Shown here: one piece after another, positions 34,922 through 44,497 of the stretch
Layout of the letters: each line of letters begins with the position of its first letter
Position numbering within the stretch: the stretch's first letter is position 1
Assembly: GCA_002707155.1 (NCBI GenBank)
Contig: PAME01000001.1
Coordinates: 93,601 to 157,600 of the forward strand
Direction: 5' to 3'
Origin: Crocinitomicaceae bacterium
GTDB lineage: Bacteria; Bacteroidota; Bacteroidia; Flavobacteriales_G; Salibacteraceae
Length of the DNA stretch: 64,000 nt
Position numbers and translations under genes: made by a program
Notes under the pieces: generated by a model
Told to the model about the DNA's origin: nothing
Databases searched by the model: none
Seen by the model: the letters and a program-made list of their open reading frames with translations, nothing else

Positions 34922-36166
34922 TTAAAGCCCTAACAAAACCTCTTCAGGTTCTTTGGCTCCAAACATTAATTTCATTGGGTTTTCAATCATTTCCTTTACC
35001 TTATACAAGAAAGAAACCGATTCTTTACCATCAATAATTCTGTGATCGTAAGACAATGCGATATACATAACTGGGCGAATAACTACCTCACCATTTACTG
35101 CAATTGGACGCTCAACAATGTTGTGCATTCCCAAAATAGCAGATTGAGGTGGATTGATAATTGGGGTACTCATCATCGACCCAAAAACACCTCCGTTAGT
35201 AATGGTAAAGGTTCCACCAGTCATTTCGTCAATACTCAATTTTCCGTCACGGGCTTTTATCGCCAATCGTTTGATATCGCCTTCAATTTCTGCCAAAGAC
35301 ATCTGTTCTGCATTGCGCACAACTGGAACCATAAGTCCTTTTGGAGAACTTACTGCAATACCAATATCGGCATAATCGTGATAGATGATTTCTTCGCCAT
35401 CAATCATTCCATTTACAGCAGGATATAATCTTAAAGCCTCAGTACATGCTTTTGTAAAGAAAGACATGAAACCTAAGTTCACCCCGTGCTTTTCTCTGAA
35501 GGCTTCTTTGTATTTCTTGCGCAAGTCCATTACAAAGCTCATGTCAATCTCGTTAAAGGTAGTGAGCATTGCCGTTTCTTGTTTCACCGCAACCAATCGC
35601 TGGGCGACCTTTCTTCGCAACATGGACATTTTCTTGCGATCTGCATCACGCGTACCACCCCAACCTTGCATTACTTGAGAAGCATCAACTCCCCCAGTAA
35701 TATAGGCTTCAACATCACTGCGGGTTATTCTTCCATTTGCTCCGCTGCCTGTTAGAGAGGATGAACTGACTTTATTGTCTTTCATCATTTCTTTAGCCAA
35801 AGGAGTAGCTTTAACATTGGAATCATCCTCTATTTTAGGGTTTGACTCTTGTGCTTTTGGTGTTTCTTTCTTTACTTCTTCTTTAGGAGCTTCCGCTTCG
35901 GCGGCCTCAGGCTCTTTCTCAGGTGCCTCTGCACTGGTATCAATTGAACAAACTACACTGCCTACTTCCACAGCATCGCCTTCTTCAGCAATCAGTTTTA
36001 TAGTTCCAGCAAATTCTGCATTCAATTCTAGCGTTGCTTTGTCAGAATCGATTTCGGCAATAGGCTGATCTACTTCAACGTACTCGCCATCTTCCACCAT
36101 CCAAGAAGCAATTTCTACTTCGGTAATTGATTCCCCGGGTGAAGGGATTTTCATTTCTTTTACCAT
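34922..36166 (-). CDS. sucB: Dihydrolipoamide succinyltransferase (E2 of 2-oxoglutarate dehydrogenase)
   Basis: 414 residues. Lipoyl domain 1-76 with the lipoylated Lys in [11 protein letters not shown]; an E/A/K-rich flexible linker; the peripheral E3/E1-binding domain about 115-150 ([15 protein letters not shown] ... [13 protein letters not shown]); catalytic domain with the active-site His and Asp in [15 protein letters not shown]. The single lipoyl domain and the SDKATLEL form favour the 2-oxoglutarate complex over pyruvate. It follows sucA by 22 nt and ends before a strong terminator. E3 is not in the window. Confidence 0.95.
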   Translation of the reverse strand: MVKEMKIPSPGESITEVEIASWMVEDGEYVEVDQPIAEIDSDKATLELNAEFAGTIKLIAEEGDAVEVGSVVCSIDTSAEAPEKEPEAAEAEAPKEEVKKETPKAQESNPKIEDDSNVKATPLAKEMMKDNKVSSSSLTGSGANGRITRSDVEAYITGGVDASQVMQGWGGTRDADRKKMSMLRRKVAQRLVAVKQETAMLTTFNEIDMSFVMDLRKKYKEAFREKHGVNLGFMSFFTKACTEALRLYPAVNGMIDGEEIIYHDYADIGIAVSSPKGLMVPVVRNAEQMSLAEIEGDIKRLAIKARDGKLSIDEMTGGTFTITNGGVFGSMMSTPIINPPQSAILGMHNIVERPIAVNGEVVIRPVMYIALSYDHRIIDGKESVSFLYKVKEMIENPMKLMFGAKEPEEVLLGL

Positions 36167-36188
36167 TCTATTTTCTTTATTCTAAGTA

Positions 36189-38900
36189 TTAACTAAAAAT
36201 TTCATCCATTAACTGCCCAACTCGCACAGCGTGTCTTTTACTGGATCCTGTTGCTGGAGACGCAGAACTTTTTCTACTTACCAAATCCAAGTCACCTTTA
36301 GGGAAACGTCTCAAAATATGCGACCATGCGCCCATATTTTCAGGCTCTTCTTGCAACCAGTATTTTTGCTTCACATTTTTGTAACCAGCAATTACTTTAT
36401 CCATTTGCTCGTAAGGGATTGGGTACAATTGTTCCATTCTTACAAAGGCAATATTCTCTACTCCACGCTTTTCACGTTCTTCAATTACGTCATAATACAC
36501 CTTACCGGTGCAGAACATAATTTTTTCGATTTTAGATTTGTCTTTTACCAAGTGGTCATCAATAACTTCTTGGAATCCTCCAGTTGTGAAATCCTCAATA
36601 GAAGAAACACATTTTGGATAACGCAATAAACTCTTTGGTGTAAAAACAACTAGGGGTTTACGAATTGGTCGGTGCAATTGTCTTCTTAATAAATGAAAAT
36701 AATTTGCAGGTGTAGTAGCATTTGCAACTTGGAAATTATCTTCAGCATTTGCTTGCAACCAACGCTCCATTCGAGCTGAAGAATGCTCCGCTCCTTGTCC
36801 TTCATAACCGTGTGGTAGTAATATAACCAGACCGTTCATTACTTTCCATTTGTCTTCTGCAGCAGAAAGGAATTGATCAATAATTATTTGAGCTCCGTTA
36901 AAAAAGTCTCCAAACTGAGCTTCCCATATCGGCAAGGTATTCGGCATAGCCATAGCATAGCCGTATTCGAATCCAAGCACAGCGTATTCAGATAACAAAC
37001 TGTTGTAAATACTAAAATCAGCACCTTTATTTTCTGTTGATTTTAACGGAATATATTCTTGCTCTGAATCTTCTACCTTTAGCACTGCGTGACGGTGAGA
37101 GAAGGTTCCTCTTTCTACATCTTGGCCGCTAATTCTAACATTAAATCCTTCATCCAGCAGGGTTCCATAAGCCATGAGTTCGCCCATTGCCCAATCTAGC
37201 TTAGTTCCCTCTTCCAACATTTTCTTACGGTCACCCATAAGGCGTTCTACTTTTTTAAAGAAATTAAGATCCCCAGGTAATTCCGTTATTTTTTTACCAA
37301 TAGCTTTAAATTTTGCCTTGGAAACAGCTGTTTTGGGAGATTTCTTAAAATCCTCTCTAGTCGACTCGCGAATGTCTTCCCAGTTCTTTTCTAAGAAACT
37401 AGTAATTACCGCTAATTTTTTCTTTTTCGATCTGCTAAGGTCAATTTCCAGCATTTCCTTGAACTCAGCCTCTAAATTCTTTTGAGCATCTTTTCCAAGT
37501 ATTCCCTCTTCTATGAGGCTTGCCAGGTAGATGTCTCTTGGGTTAGGGTGCTTAGCAATTGCCTTATACAACAAGGGCTGTGTAAAGCGAGGCTCGTCCC
37601 CTTCATTATGACCATATTTACGATAACACAAAAGGTCAATAAAAATATCTTTCTTAAACTTTTGTCGATAGTCGGCTGCCAACTTTATGGTATGAACGAC
37701 TGCCTCAACATCATCGCCATTCACATGGAAAACTGGTGCCAAAGTAACCTTTGCAACATCGGTACAGTAGGTACTCGTTCTTGCATCTATGTAATTTGTG
37801 GTAAAGCCTATTTGATTATTTACTACAATATGAACTGTACCGCCAGTTCTATAACCATCAAGGCCAGCCATTTGAGCCAACTCATAAACAACACCTTGTC
37901 CAGCAATTGATGCATCGCCATGAATAATAATAGGGCAAATTTTTGATTCATCAACCAAATAATCATCAACCTTTGCTCTAGCAATACCAGCAACAACTGG
38001 CGCCACTGCCTCTAGGTGTGATGGGTTTGGCGAAAGGGTCATGTGAACTTTTTTACCCCTATCAGTTTCAATATCACAAGAATACCCTAGGTGATATTTT
38101 ACATCACCATCAAAAAGGTTGTCTTCATATTCTTTTCCATCAAATTCGGTGAATATGTCGGCATAGGATTTATTGAAAATATTGGTCAACACATTCAGTC
38201 TTCCCCTATGTGCCATTCCAATAATAAATTCTTCAATTCCAATTTCAGCGCCATGTTCTACCAAGGTATTTAATGCTGGAATTAATGATTCTCCACCTTC
38301 TAGTGAAAATCGTTTTTGACCTACAAACTTTTTATGTAAAAATGTTTCAAAACCTACTGCTTCATTTAGCTTTTTGAGGATTTCCACTTTTTCATCATTC
38401 GAAAAATTTGGCGTGTTTTTGTTGGTTTCTATTTTTTCTTTAATCCAATTAACCACCTCAGGGTTACGAATATACATGTACTCTACTCCTATCGAAGCAC
38501 AGTAGGTTTCCATCAAGTGATCGATAATCACACTCAACTTAGAAGGGACCAAGCCTAATTCAATTGCTGCATCAAAAACCGTATCTAAATCAGCTTTTAC
38601 AAAGCCATAATGTTCAATGTCTAAGGTTGGACGATACTGTCTCCTTGTACGTACAGGATTAGTTTTGGTAAACAAATGTCCTCTTGAGCGGTAATCGTTT
38701 ATGAGCTGAAGTACTTTGAATTCCTTTTGAACGTTTTCAGGAATCCCTCCGCCCGAGTCAAAGCTCGTTTTGGAAAATTCAAATCCTTCAAAAAATTTTT
38801 GCCATCCAAAATCGACTGATTCTGGGTCATTTCGGTACTGATTGTACAGGTCTTCAACGGCATTTACGTCGCCATTACCTACATATGAAAATTTATCCAT
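36189..38900 (-). CDS. sucA: 2-oxoglutarate dehydrogenase E1 component
   Basis: 903-residue thiamine-diphosphate enzyme decarboxylating 2-oxoglutarate. N-terminal FSYVGNGDVNAVEDLYNQY; HRGRLNVLTNIFNKSY; ThDP-binding GDASIAGQGVVYELAQMAG and following NNQIGFTT; YRKYGHNEGDEPRFTQPLLY; the pyrimidine-side ISGQDVERGTFSHRHAV; C-terminal E1 domain with PATGSSKRHAVRVGQL. Length is close to E. coli SucA (933). First gene of sucA-sucB, with the -7 box TAAGTTTG 24 nt upstream. Confidence 0.97.
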   Translation of the reverse strand: MDKFSYVGNGDVNAVEDLYNQYRNDPESVDFGWQKFFEGFEFSKTSFDSGGGIPENVQKEFKVLQLINDYRSRGHLFTKTNPVRTRRQYRPTLDIEHYGFVKADLDTVFDAAIELGLVPSKLSVIIDHLMETYCASIGVEYMYIRNPEVVNWIKEKIETNKNTPNFSNDEKVEILKKLNEAVGFETFLHKKFVGQKRFSLEGGESLIPALNTLVEHGAEIGIEEFIIGMAHRGRLNVLTNIFNKSYADIFTEFDGKEYEDNLFDGDVKYHLGYSCDIETDRGKKVHMTLSPNPSHLEAVAPVVAGIARAKVDDYLVDESKICPIIIHGDASIAGQGVVYELAQMAGLDGYRTGGTVHIVVNNQIGFTTNYIDARTSTYCTDVAKVTLAPVFHVNGDDVEAVVHTIKLAADYRQKFKKDIFIDLLCYRKYGHNEGDEPRFTQPLLYKAIAKHPNPRDIYLASLIEEGILGKDAQKNLEAEFKEMLEIDLSRSKKKKLAVITSFLEKNWEDIRESTREDFKKSPKTAVSKAKFKAIGKKITELPGDLNFFKKVERLMGDRKKMLEEGTKLDWAMGELMAYGTLLDEGFNVRISGQDVERGTFSHRHAVLKVEDSEQEYIPLKSTENKGADFSIYNSLLSEYAVLGFEYGYAMAMPNTLPIWEAQFGDFFNGAQIIIDQFLSAAEDKWKVMNGLVILLPHGYEGQGAEHSSARMERWLQANAEDNFQVANATTPANYFHLLRRQLHRPIRKPLVVFTPKSLLRYPKCVSSIEDFTTGGFQEVIDDHLVKDKSKIEKIMFCTGKVYYDVIEEREKRGVENIAFVRMEQLYPIPYEQMDKVIAGYKNVKQKYWLQEEPENMGAWSHILRRFPKGDLDLVSRKSSASPATGSSKRHAVRVGQLMDEIFS

Positions 38901-38924
38901 GAAACCCCTTAAGATTTAAGCTAG

Positions 38925-38932
38925 CAAACTTA
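38925..38932 (-). promoter_or_regulatory. -7 box of sucA-sucB
   Basis: TAAGTTTG on the minus strand, 24 nt before the sucA ATG. Confidence 0.55.
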
Positions 38933-39028
38933 ATACATTCTAAACATCTCTTCATTGATAGACTCTCTATAAAGTGCTAAAAGTTTGGTTTTTAATTTTA
39001 CATATTTGTTTACTTAAATTCATTCACC

Positions 39029-39787
39029 GTGACGCCAATTTCTGTAGTAATAATCACTTTTAACGAAGAAAAAAATCTTGAACGGTGCCTGCAATCCATT
39101 CAGAGCGTGGCTGATGATGTCGTTGTGGTCGATTCTTTTTCAACCGACCGAACGAAAGAAATAGCAATAAAATACAACGCTCGGTTTATCCAACATGTTT
39201 TTGAAGGACATATAGAACAAAAAAATTGGGCGATTACTCAAGCTAAATTTCCGCATGTGCTTTCGTTAGATGCTGATGAGGCAATTGATGAAACATTGAA
39301 GCAATCTATTCTTGAAGCAAAGGAAGACTGGGGCGCCGTTGGATACTCCATGAATCGACTGAATTATTGGTGTGGACAGTCGATTCGACACGGTGGTTGG
39401 TACCCCGATAGGAAGTTTAGACTTTGGGATAGCCGCAAGGGAAGTTGGGGTGGAATTAATCCACATGATGAATATAAAGTACAAGCTGGTTGTTCAGAAA
39501 AACACTTGAAAGGTGATATTTTGCATTTCAGCTATTACACCATAAATCAGCACTTAAAGCAAGTAAACTACTTTACTGATATTCTTGCGCAACAGTATTT
39601 CGAAAAAGGAAGAAAGGCCTCCTGGTTTAAAATTCTAATTAACCCCCTTATTAAATTTATCGGATCTTATTTTTTCCAAAAAGGGTTTTTAGATGGATTT
39701 GCTGGGTTTGCAGTTTGTATGATTTCTGCTCATGCAACTTTTCTAAAATATGCTAAGCTAAGAATGCTTCAAAAGCAGTCGAAATAG
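39029..39787 (+). CDS. Glycosyltransferase family 2, WaaE/KdtX-like
   Basis: 252 residues from a GTG start. GT-A fold with VVIITFNEEKNLERCLQSIQ and VVVVDSFSTDRT (the nucleotide-sugar aspartates) and VLSLDADEAIDETL holding the DxD-like metal site. The C-terminal region (KGFLDGFAGFAVCMISAHATFLKY) matches the lipopolysaccharide core beta-1,4-glucosyltransferase WaaE/KdtX group. Acts on the cytoplasmic side of the inner membrane. The next gene starts immediately after its stop (no gap), so the two form an LPS-core pair. Confidence 0.9.
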   Translation: MTPISVVIITFNEEKNLERCLQSIQSVADDVVVVDSFSTDRTKEIAIKYNARFIQHVFEGHIEQKNWAITQAKFPHVLSLDADEAIDETLKQSILEAKEDWGAVGYSMNRLNYWCGQSIRHGGWYPDRKFRLWDSRKGSWGGINPHDEYKVQAGCSEKHLKGDILHFSYYTINQHLKQVNYFTDILAQQYFEKGRKASWFKILINPLIKFIGSYFFQKGFLDGFAGFAVCMISAHATFLKYAKLRMLQKQSK

Positions 39788-40771
39788 ATGAATCGTATTG
39801 TAATTGCGCGAACCGATAGTATTGGAGATGTTATGCTGACCATTCCTATGGCTGGAATTCTAAAGGCAAAATATCCTGAAACGGAACTTATATTTATAGG
39901 AAAAAGCTATACTGAAGCCGTAATCAAATGCTGCAAAAACGTTGATCAATTTATGAATTGGGATATTCTAGAAAAAGACCCTCATGCTGTTCAAGAATTA
40001 AAATTGCTCAATGCGGACCTCATTGTTTTTAGTTTGCCAAATATTAAGCTGGCAAAGCTTGCTTGGCAAGCAAATATCAAAAACAGGGTTGGTGTTAGTC
40101 GACGCTGGTTCCATTGGGTTTTTTGTAACGATAGACCACAATTTAGTCGTCGTAAAAGCGATTTGCACGAAGCTCAACTCAACATTAAACTCCTGGAAAA
40201 ATGGATTCCGAGTACAAACTTTACACTTGAAGAAATTGCTAGTAGTTATGGGTTTTCTCCAACAATACCGCTACCAGAACGATTTTCTAATCTCCTGAAA
40301 AAAGACAGCTTAAATATCATTTTACACCCAAAATCGCAAGGAAGTGCTCGAGAATGGGGTGTTAAGAATTTTCAACAATTTGCCAATTTAGCAGTGGAAA
40401 AAGGAGTCAAAATTTTTGTGACGGGCACCGAAAGTGAAGGTCAACAGATTCGGAAAAATTTCAGATTTTCAGATTCCATCATTGACTTAACGGGCAAAAT
40501 GAATCTTCACGAACTAATTGCTTTTATAAATGCTACAAATGGCTTAGTTGCCGCAAGTACTGGCCCCTTGCATCTTTCAGCCGCATTAGGAAAAATAGCA
40601 ATCGGATTATACTCAACTCTAAGACCCATTCATCCAGGAAGATGGGCTCCGCTTGGACCTAAAGCAAAAGCCATTACCTATGAAGGACCGATTGACTCTA
40701 ACCTAAAAATTAAAGACGATACGACGCTGGAGCTAATACCCCCTGATAGAGTATTAAGGGAGTTTTTCTGA
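39788..40771 (+). CDS. Glycosyltransferase family 9 (heptosyltransferase-like)
   Basis: 327 residues of the ADP-heptose:LPS heptosyltransferase family (GT-B fold). N-terminal RIVIARTDSIGDVMLTIPMAGIL is the family signature; the C-terminal donor site shows GLVAASTGPLHLSAALGKIAIGLYS with the S/D-T-G-P-x-H-x-A pattern and PIHPGRW. The exact sugar is unknown. It directly follows the family 2 glycosyltransferase, and its 3' end overlaps the O-antigen ligase gene by 18 nt on the other strand. Confidence 0.92.
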   Translation: MNRIVIARTDSIGDVMLTIPMAGILKAKYPETELIFIGKSYTEAVIKCCKNVDQFMNWDILEKDPHAVQELKLLNADLIVFSLPNIKLAKLAWQANIKNRVGVSRRWFHWVFCNDRPQFSRRKSDLHEAQLNIKLLEKWIPSTNFTLEEIASSYGFSPTIPLPERFSNLLKKDSLNIILHPKSQGSAREWGVKNFQQFANLAVEKGVKIFVTGTESEGQQIRKNFRFSDSIIDLTGKMNLHELIAFINATNGLVAASTGPLHLSAALGKIAIGLYSTLRPIHPGRWAPLGPKAKAITYEGPIDSNLKIKDDTTLELIPPDRVLREFF

Positions 40772-42328
40772 TTCAATCTTCGGCTGACAAAAAAACAGTG
40801 CATAAATTCCAGCAAATAAAGTTGCTCCAACCTGTCCTTCAATGGTGTCTTCAGATATAAATGAGAGCAGCAGAATTACTATAAAGGCTACTTCCACTGG
40901 TTGTAAATCCCCTTTTTTTATGACGTACAAAAAACAATAAAGTAACGAGCATAAGCCAATCAAACCTAATGAAACACCTGTAGTAATAAACTGATTATGC
41001 GGTTTCAACTGGCTACCCTCTGACAAAATTGTGCTGTTTTTGGTATATTCTTCACTCATCACCGCCCTGACATCTCCAGTACCGTTTCCAAAAATTGGGG
41101 AACGCAGAAAAGCTTGCCAACCCATTTTCCAAAACTCTAAGCGCATTGCCACTGAATGCCCTTCAAAACTACCTGCATTGTTTTGGTAGTTACTTAACTC
41201 CCAAATGGTTTGATAAATTCTTTTTTCAATAGACGATTTTCCCACAAAGCGATGATTCGCTTCACCGTTTTCTACGGCTAAAACATCTTCAGTTGTAAGT
41301 ATTTGCATGCCAACAGCATCTTTTCGCACTCCTTTTGAAGATAGGTATCGGTATAAAGTTGCACGGATAGACTCGCCTGTTTTGCCAACTCCATCAAAGT
41401 CTAAGTCACTTCTTTTATTCCACTCTGGTCGGGTTTCAGGATCTGAGATATAAATCCAAACTTGATTGCCATTTTCCAACATCAAGTTATCCTGCTCGTG
41501 CAAATACCTATTGCCGTTGGCAGTATTCTCTTCTAATTCAGCTATTACAGGTCTTTTAAAATCAATAAAAGGTTTTGCCGTTTGATATATATGAACCGAA
41601 AAGACAATTAAAAATACTCCGCCAAAGGCAGCTCCAAAAAACCGGAATCTAGAAATCAATCGGGATTTTATTTTAATAACTAGAAAAGCAAAAAACAAAG
41701 CAAAAGGTAAAATAACCAAGCCCGTTAGCGCTTGCAATTGAACTAGGTATAACAAAAGATAAAAGACAACAAGGCTAGCAATTAATTTGATCCAGCTTTT
41801 TTCATCACCAATTACTATTTCAGAAACTAACCAAACAATTGCCAAATCAGTCATAAGGGATAATCGAATATGCGGCACAAAAACTGAGGAATAACGAACA
41901 TCATAGCCAACATCCAATTGATGCTGAACGTGATGAAAAAACCCAAACCCAGTTGAAATGATCAATGCTAAAACAAATATGGAAAGCAACCCTTTCATTT
42001 CAGCACTCGAGAGTCGTTTTTCAGAAACTACAAACAAGGGAATAAGAAGCAGGGGTAATTTAATTCTAAGGTCATCAATCGCAAAATCATAGTGCGCAGT
42101 ATGAACTAGACCAATAAAATGAAGTAGGTAAAAAATCCAAATTACCCACACGGCAGGATTGGAAGTAATGCGACCCCACTTTAACTTAAAGTTTGCAGAT
42201 ATTAGCCAATTTGCGGCAAGCAAGAACTGAGCAACGCTAATTGCAAATTCCGACATAGCCATTCCGAAAAGGAGTCCAGCTAAGCCAAGTAGATAAACAG
42301 TTCTATGGGTTACAAAACGAGCTAACAT
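40754..42328 (-). CDS. O-antigen ligase family protein
   Basis: 524 residues, about eleven to twelve membrane helices. The large periplasmic loop (residues about 235-430) carries the Bacteroidota WaaL/Wzy features: LENGNQVWIYISD, WNKRSDLDFDG, TLYRYLSSKGVRKDAVGMQ and SVAMRLEFWKMGWQAFLRSPIFGNGTGDVRAVM, followed by LKPHNQFITTGVSLGLIGL with the conserved His. It joins polysaccharide to lipid A core or polymerises it. Convergent with and overlapping the glycosyltransferase at 39788, so the LPS-core genes face each other here. I saw no exact -7 box upstream. Confidence 0.88.
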   Translation of the reverse strand: MLARFVTHRTVYLLGLAGLLFGMAMSEFAISVAQFLLAANWLISANFKLKWGRITSNPAVWVIWIFYLLHFIGLVHTAHYDFAIDDLRIKLPLLLIPLFVVSEKRLSSAEMKGLLSIFVLALIISTGFGFFHHVQHQLDVGYDVRYSSVFVPHIRLSLMTDLAIVWLVSEIVIGDEKSWIKLIASLVVFYLLLYLVQLQALTGLVILPFALFFAFLVIKIKSRLISRFRFFGAAFGGVFLIVFSVHIYQTAKPFIDFKRPVIAELEENTANGNRYLHEQDNLMLENGNQVWIYISDPETRPEWNKRSDLDFDGVGKTGESIRATLYRYLSSKGVRKDAVGMQILTTEDVLAVENGEANHRFVGKSSIEKRIYQTIWELSNYQNNAGSFEGHSVAMRLEFWKMGWQAFLRSPIFGNGTGDVRAVMSEEYTKNSTILSEGSQLKPHNQFITTGVSLGLIGLCSLLYCFLYVIKKGDLQPVEVAFIVILLLSFISEDTIEGQVGATLFAGIYALFFCQPKIESEKLP

Positions 42329-42380
42329 TTGCTATTTGAGCAAAACGCAAATGAACTATAAATATTAGAGTTTCAAGAAA

Positions 42381-44057
42381 CTATTTTTTATTCTCAGCTG
42401 AAGCCGTAAGAATTCCTTTATATTTCTCTTGCTCCTTGAGTATAGAAATAGAAGCTTTGACTCTTGGATCGTTTTTCAAACTATTCTCAATTCTACCTTG
42501 CTGATAATAGTATCGAGAGATAATTTCATTTTCTAGAATCTGAGAAATTTCGTCTTTGTGCAAAAGCAAATCTTTGTCTTTATTTCCTTTTATTTTCTCC
42601 ACTAGCTGATCATAGTCTTCACTGATTCTTTCATAATACTTGTCCCCTTCAGCTGCCTTTTTCAATGCTTCCAAAGACTGCTCAGTGCGTGTTGTATAAT
42701 CGTAGTCCTTACCTGCTAAAAAAGAAACGAAATCGTTATACTCACTTTCATCCATTGCGAATTCTTTTGCAGAATCTATTGTTTCATTATTTCTTTTAAA
42801 ATCTGAAGCATAATCGAAAATATGATTTTTACCTAGCAGCGATGCAGTAACATCAGCAGCTTGGGGCAGTTCAACCTCAATATCTGGCAAAACGCCTTTG
42901 CCGTCCTTTACAGGCCTTCCCGCAGTGGTAAAAAACTGCTTTCTAAGCGAGTCCGCAACTGCAGTTGCCTTACCATCTGTTTTATTTGAATAATCTAATT
43001 TTTGAATGCATCTCCCACTCGGAATGTAATACTTAGCTACGGTAACTTTGAATTGCGAATTGTAGGTTAGTGGTTTTACTTGCTGCACCAACCCTTTTCC
43101 AAATGTTCTTTCACCAACTACTACTGCTCTATCCAAATCTTGTAATGCTCCACTAACGATTTCGGATGCTGATGCTGAACCTTGATCGACTAAAACTATT
43201 AGCGGAATTTCTGTGTCTATTGGAGCATTTAGCGCTTTATAGCTTTGCTGCCATTCTTTCATTTTCCCTTTTGTATACACTACTTCTGTTCCCCTTGGAA
43301 CAAAGATGTTTACAATATTTACCGCCTCGTTTAAAAGCCCACCACCATTTCCACGCAGGTCAAATACTAAACTGGTAATGTTGTTTTTTTCTTTTAGCTC
43401 TTTAAACGCTTTAATTACTTCCTTACTGGCTGTTTCTGTAAAGCTGGTCAATTTTATGTAACCCACGCCCTTTTCCAATTCACCATAGTAAGGAACATCT
43501 TTTATTTTAATGTTCTCACGTATTAGTGTTTTATCCATTTTCTCACCATAACGTTCGATAACCAGTTTCACCTCGGTTTTAGCTTGACCTTTCAGGAGTT
43601 TAGATATTTCGCTCGTATTTTTTCCTTTTACATCATGTCCATCTATAGTGAGTATAACATCACCTGCTAATAGGCCAGCGTTAAAGGCTGGAAAACCCTC
43701 GTAGGGTTCAGCTACTACTGCATAATCTCCTTTTCTTCGAATCAATGAACCTATACCACCGTATTGACCCGTTGTCATAAAACGATAATCTTCGATATCT
43801 GATTCTGGAATATAAACCGTGTAAGGATCCAGTGATTCTAACATAGCATCTATGCCCGTTTTCATCAGTTCGCCTGGATTAGTCTCATCGACGTAATAAA
43901 TATTAAGCTGCTTATAAAGGTTGACAAAAATGTCAAGGTTCTTTGATATTTCGAAATAATTATCGCTTACTGAGTTATAGGCAACCATTCCAAATGACCC
44001 TGTAACTAACGCTAAACCAAGAACTGCTTTTTTTGTTTTTGTCCAAATCATAATCAA
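42381..44057 (-). CDS. ctpA: S41 C-terminal processing protease (CtpA)
   Basis: 558 residues. N-terminal hydrophobic anchor (AVLGLALVTGSFGMVAYNS), PDZ domain about 85-165 (GIGSLIRRKGDYAVVAEPYEG), and the S41 catalytic core with the Ser in VDQGSASASEIVSGAL and the Lys in GERTFGKGLVQ. The C-terminal helical extension (residues 430-558) is longer than in E. coli-type Ctp. Periplasmic serine-lysine protease that trims C-termini. The ATG overlaps the rnpA stop (ATGA, 44054-44057), an unusual coupling with tRNA processing. A second paralogue lies at 54415. Confidence 0.92.
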   Translation of the reverse strand: MIMIWTKTKKAVLGLALVTGSFGMVAYNSVSDNYFEISKNLDIFVNLYKQLNIYYVDETNPGELMKTGIDAMLESLDPYTVYIPESDIEDYRFMTTGQYGGIGSLIRRKGDYAVVAEPYEGFPAFNAGLLAGDVILTIDGHDVKGKNTSEISKLLKGQAKTEVKLVIERYGEKMDKTLIRENIKIKDVPYYGELEKGVGYIKLTSFTETASKEVIKAFKELKEKNNITSLVFDLRGNGGGLLNEAVNIVNIFVPRGTEVVYTKGKMKEWQQSYKALNAPIDTEIPLIVLVDQGSASASEIVSGALQDLDRAVVVGERTFGKGLVQQVKPLTYNSQFKVTVAKYYIPSGRCIQKLDYSNKTDGKATAVADSLRKQFFTTAGRPVKDGKGVLPDIEVELPQAADVTASLLGKNHIFDYASDFKRNNETIDSAKEFAMDESEYNDFVSFLAGKDYDYTTRTEQSLEALKKAAEGDKYYERISEDYDQLVEKIKGNKDKDLLLHKDEISQILENEIISRYYYQQGRIENSLKNDPRVKASISILKEQEKYKGILTASAENKK

Positions 44058-44437
44058 CTATTTTTTTCTTCCAGCTTCCGTAAAAGTAGAGCTAATGCAC
44101 TTTGTATTTCGTTAAAATCTCTTATTCGGTTTTCTTTATACACCAAAGCAAAATTCCAATGATAAGAGGTGATGTCTAATTTATGGTCTTCTTTTAAATA
44201 CAATCTAAAAGCTTCTTTTATTCTTCTTCTAAGCAAATTGCGGTCAACTGCTTTTTTGAAATTTCGCTTGGGGACCGAAACTAGTATTTGTGGATAAGCA
44301 AGTTCTTTATCATGAGCCCTCACACGCAAGTAAACCAGGGTTATTATCGGAGAATGAAAACGCTTGCCCTTCTTAAAAAGAGCTTCTATTTTCTTTTTAG
44401 ACTTTAATTTGAATTCTTTTCCGAAACGTTGAGCCAT
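44054..44437 (-). CDS. rnpA: Ribonuclease P protein component
   Basis: 127 residues from ATG 44437 (MAQRFGKEFKLKSKKKIEAL). The RNR helix DRNLLRRRIKEAFRLY (residues about 71-86) binds the RNase P RNA; FKKGKRFHSPIITLVYL and VSVPKRNFKKAV are typical. It matures tRNA 5' ends. An upstream ATG at 44467 would add ten residues translated from the hemD terminator hairpin, so it is rejected. rnpA is not next to rpmH here as it is in many bacteria. Confidence 0.95.
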   Translation of the reverse strand: MAQRFGKEFKLKSKKKIEALFKKGKRFHSPIITLVYLRVRAHDKELAYPQILVSVPKRNFKKAVDRNLLRRRIKEAFRLYLKEDHKLDITSYHWNFALVYKENRIRDFNEIQSALALLLRKLEEKNS

Positions 44438-44442
44438 CCTAA

Positions 44443-44474
44443 AACAAAAAAAGGGTGAAAAATCCACCCTTTAA
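44443..44474 (-). terminator. Terminator of hemD
   Basis: Stem AAAGGGTG (44450-44457) / CACCCTTT (44465-44472) with a 7-nt loop; on the minus strand it is followed by TTTTTTTG. It separates hemD from rnpA. Confidence 0.85.
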
Positions 44475-44497
44475 TAAAATATCTATTTTAATTCCTT

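Noticed and set aside
44438..44467. Longer start for rnpA
   Set aside because: The extra ten residues come from the hemD terminator hairpin.
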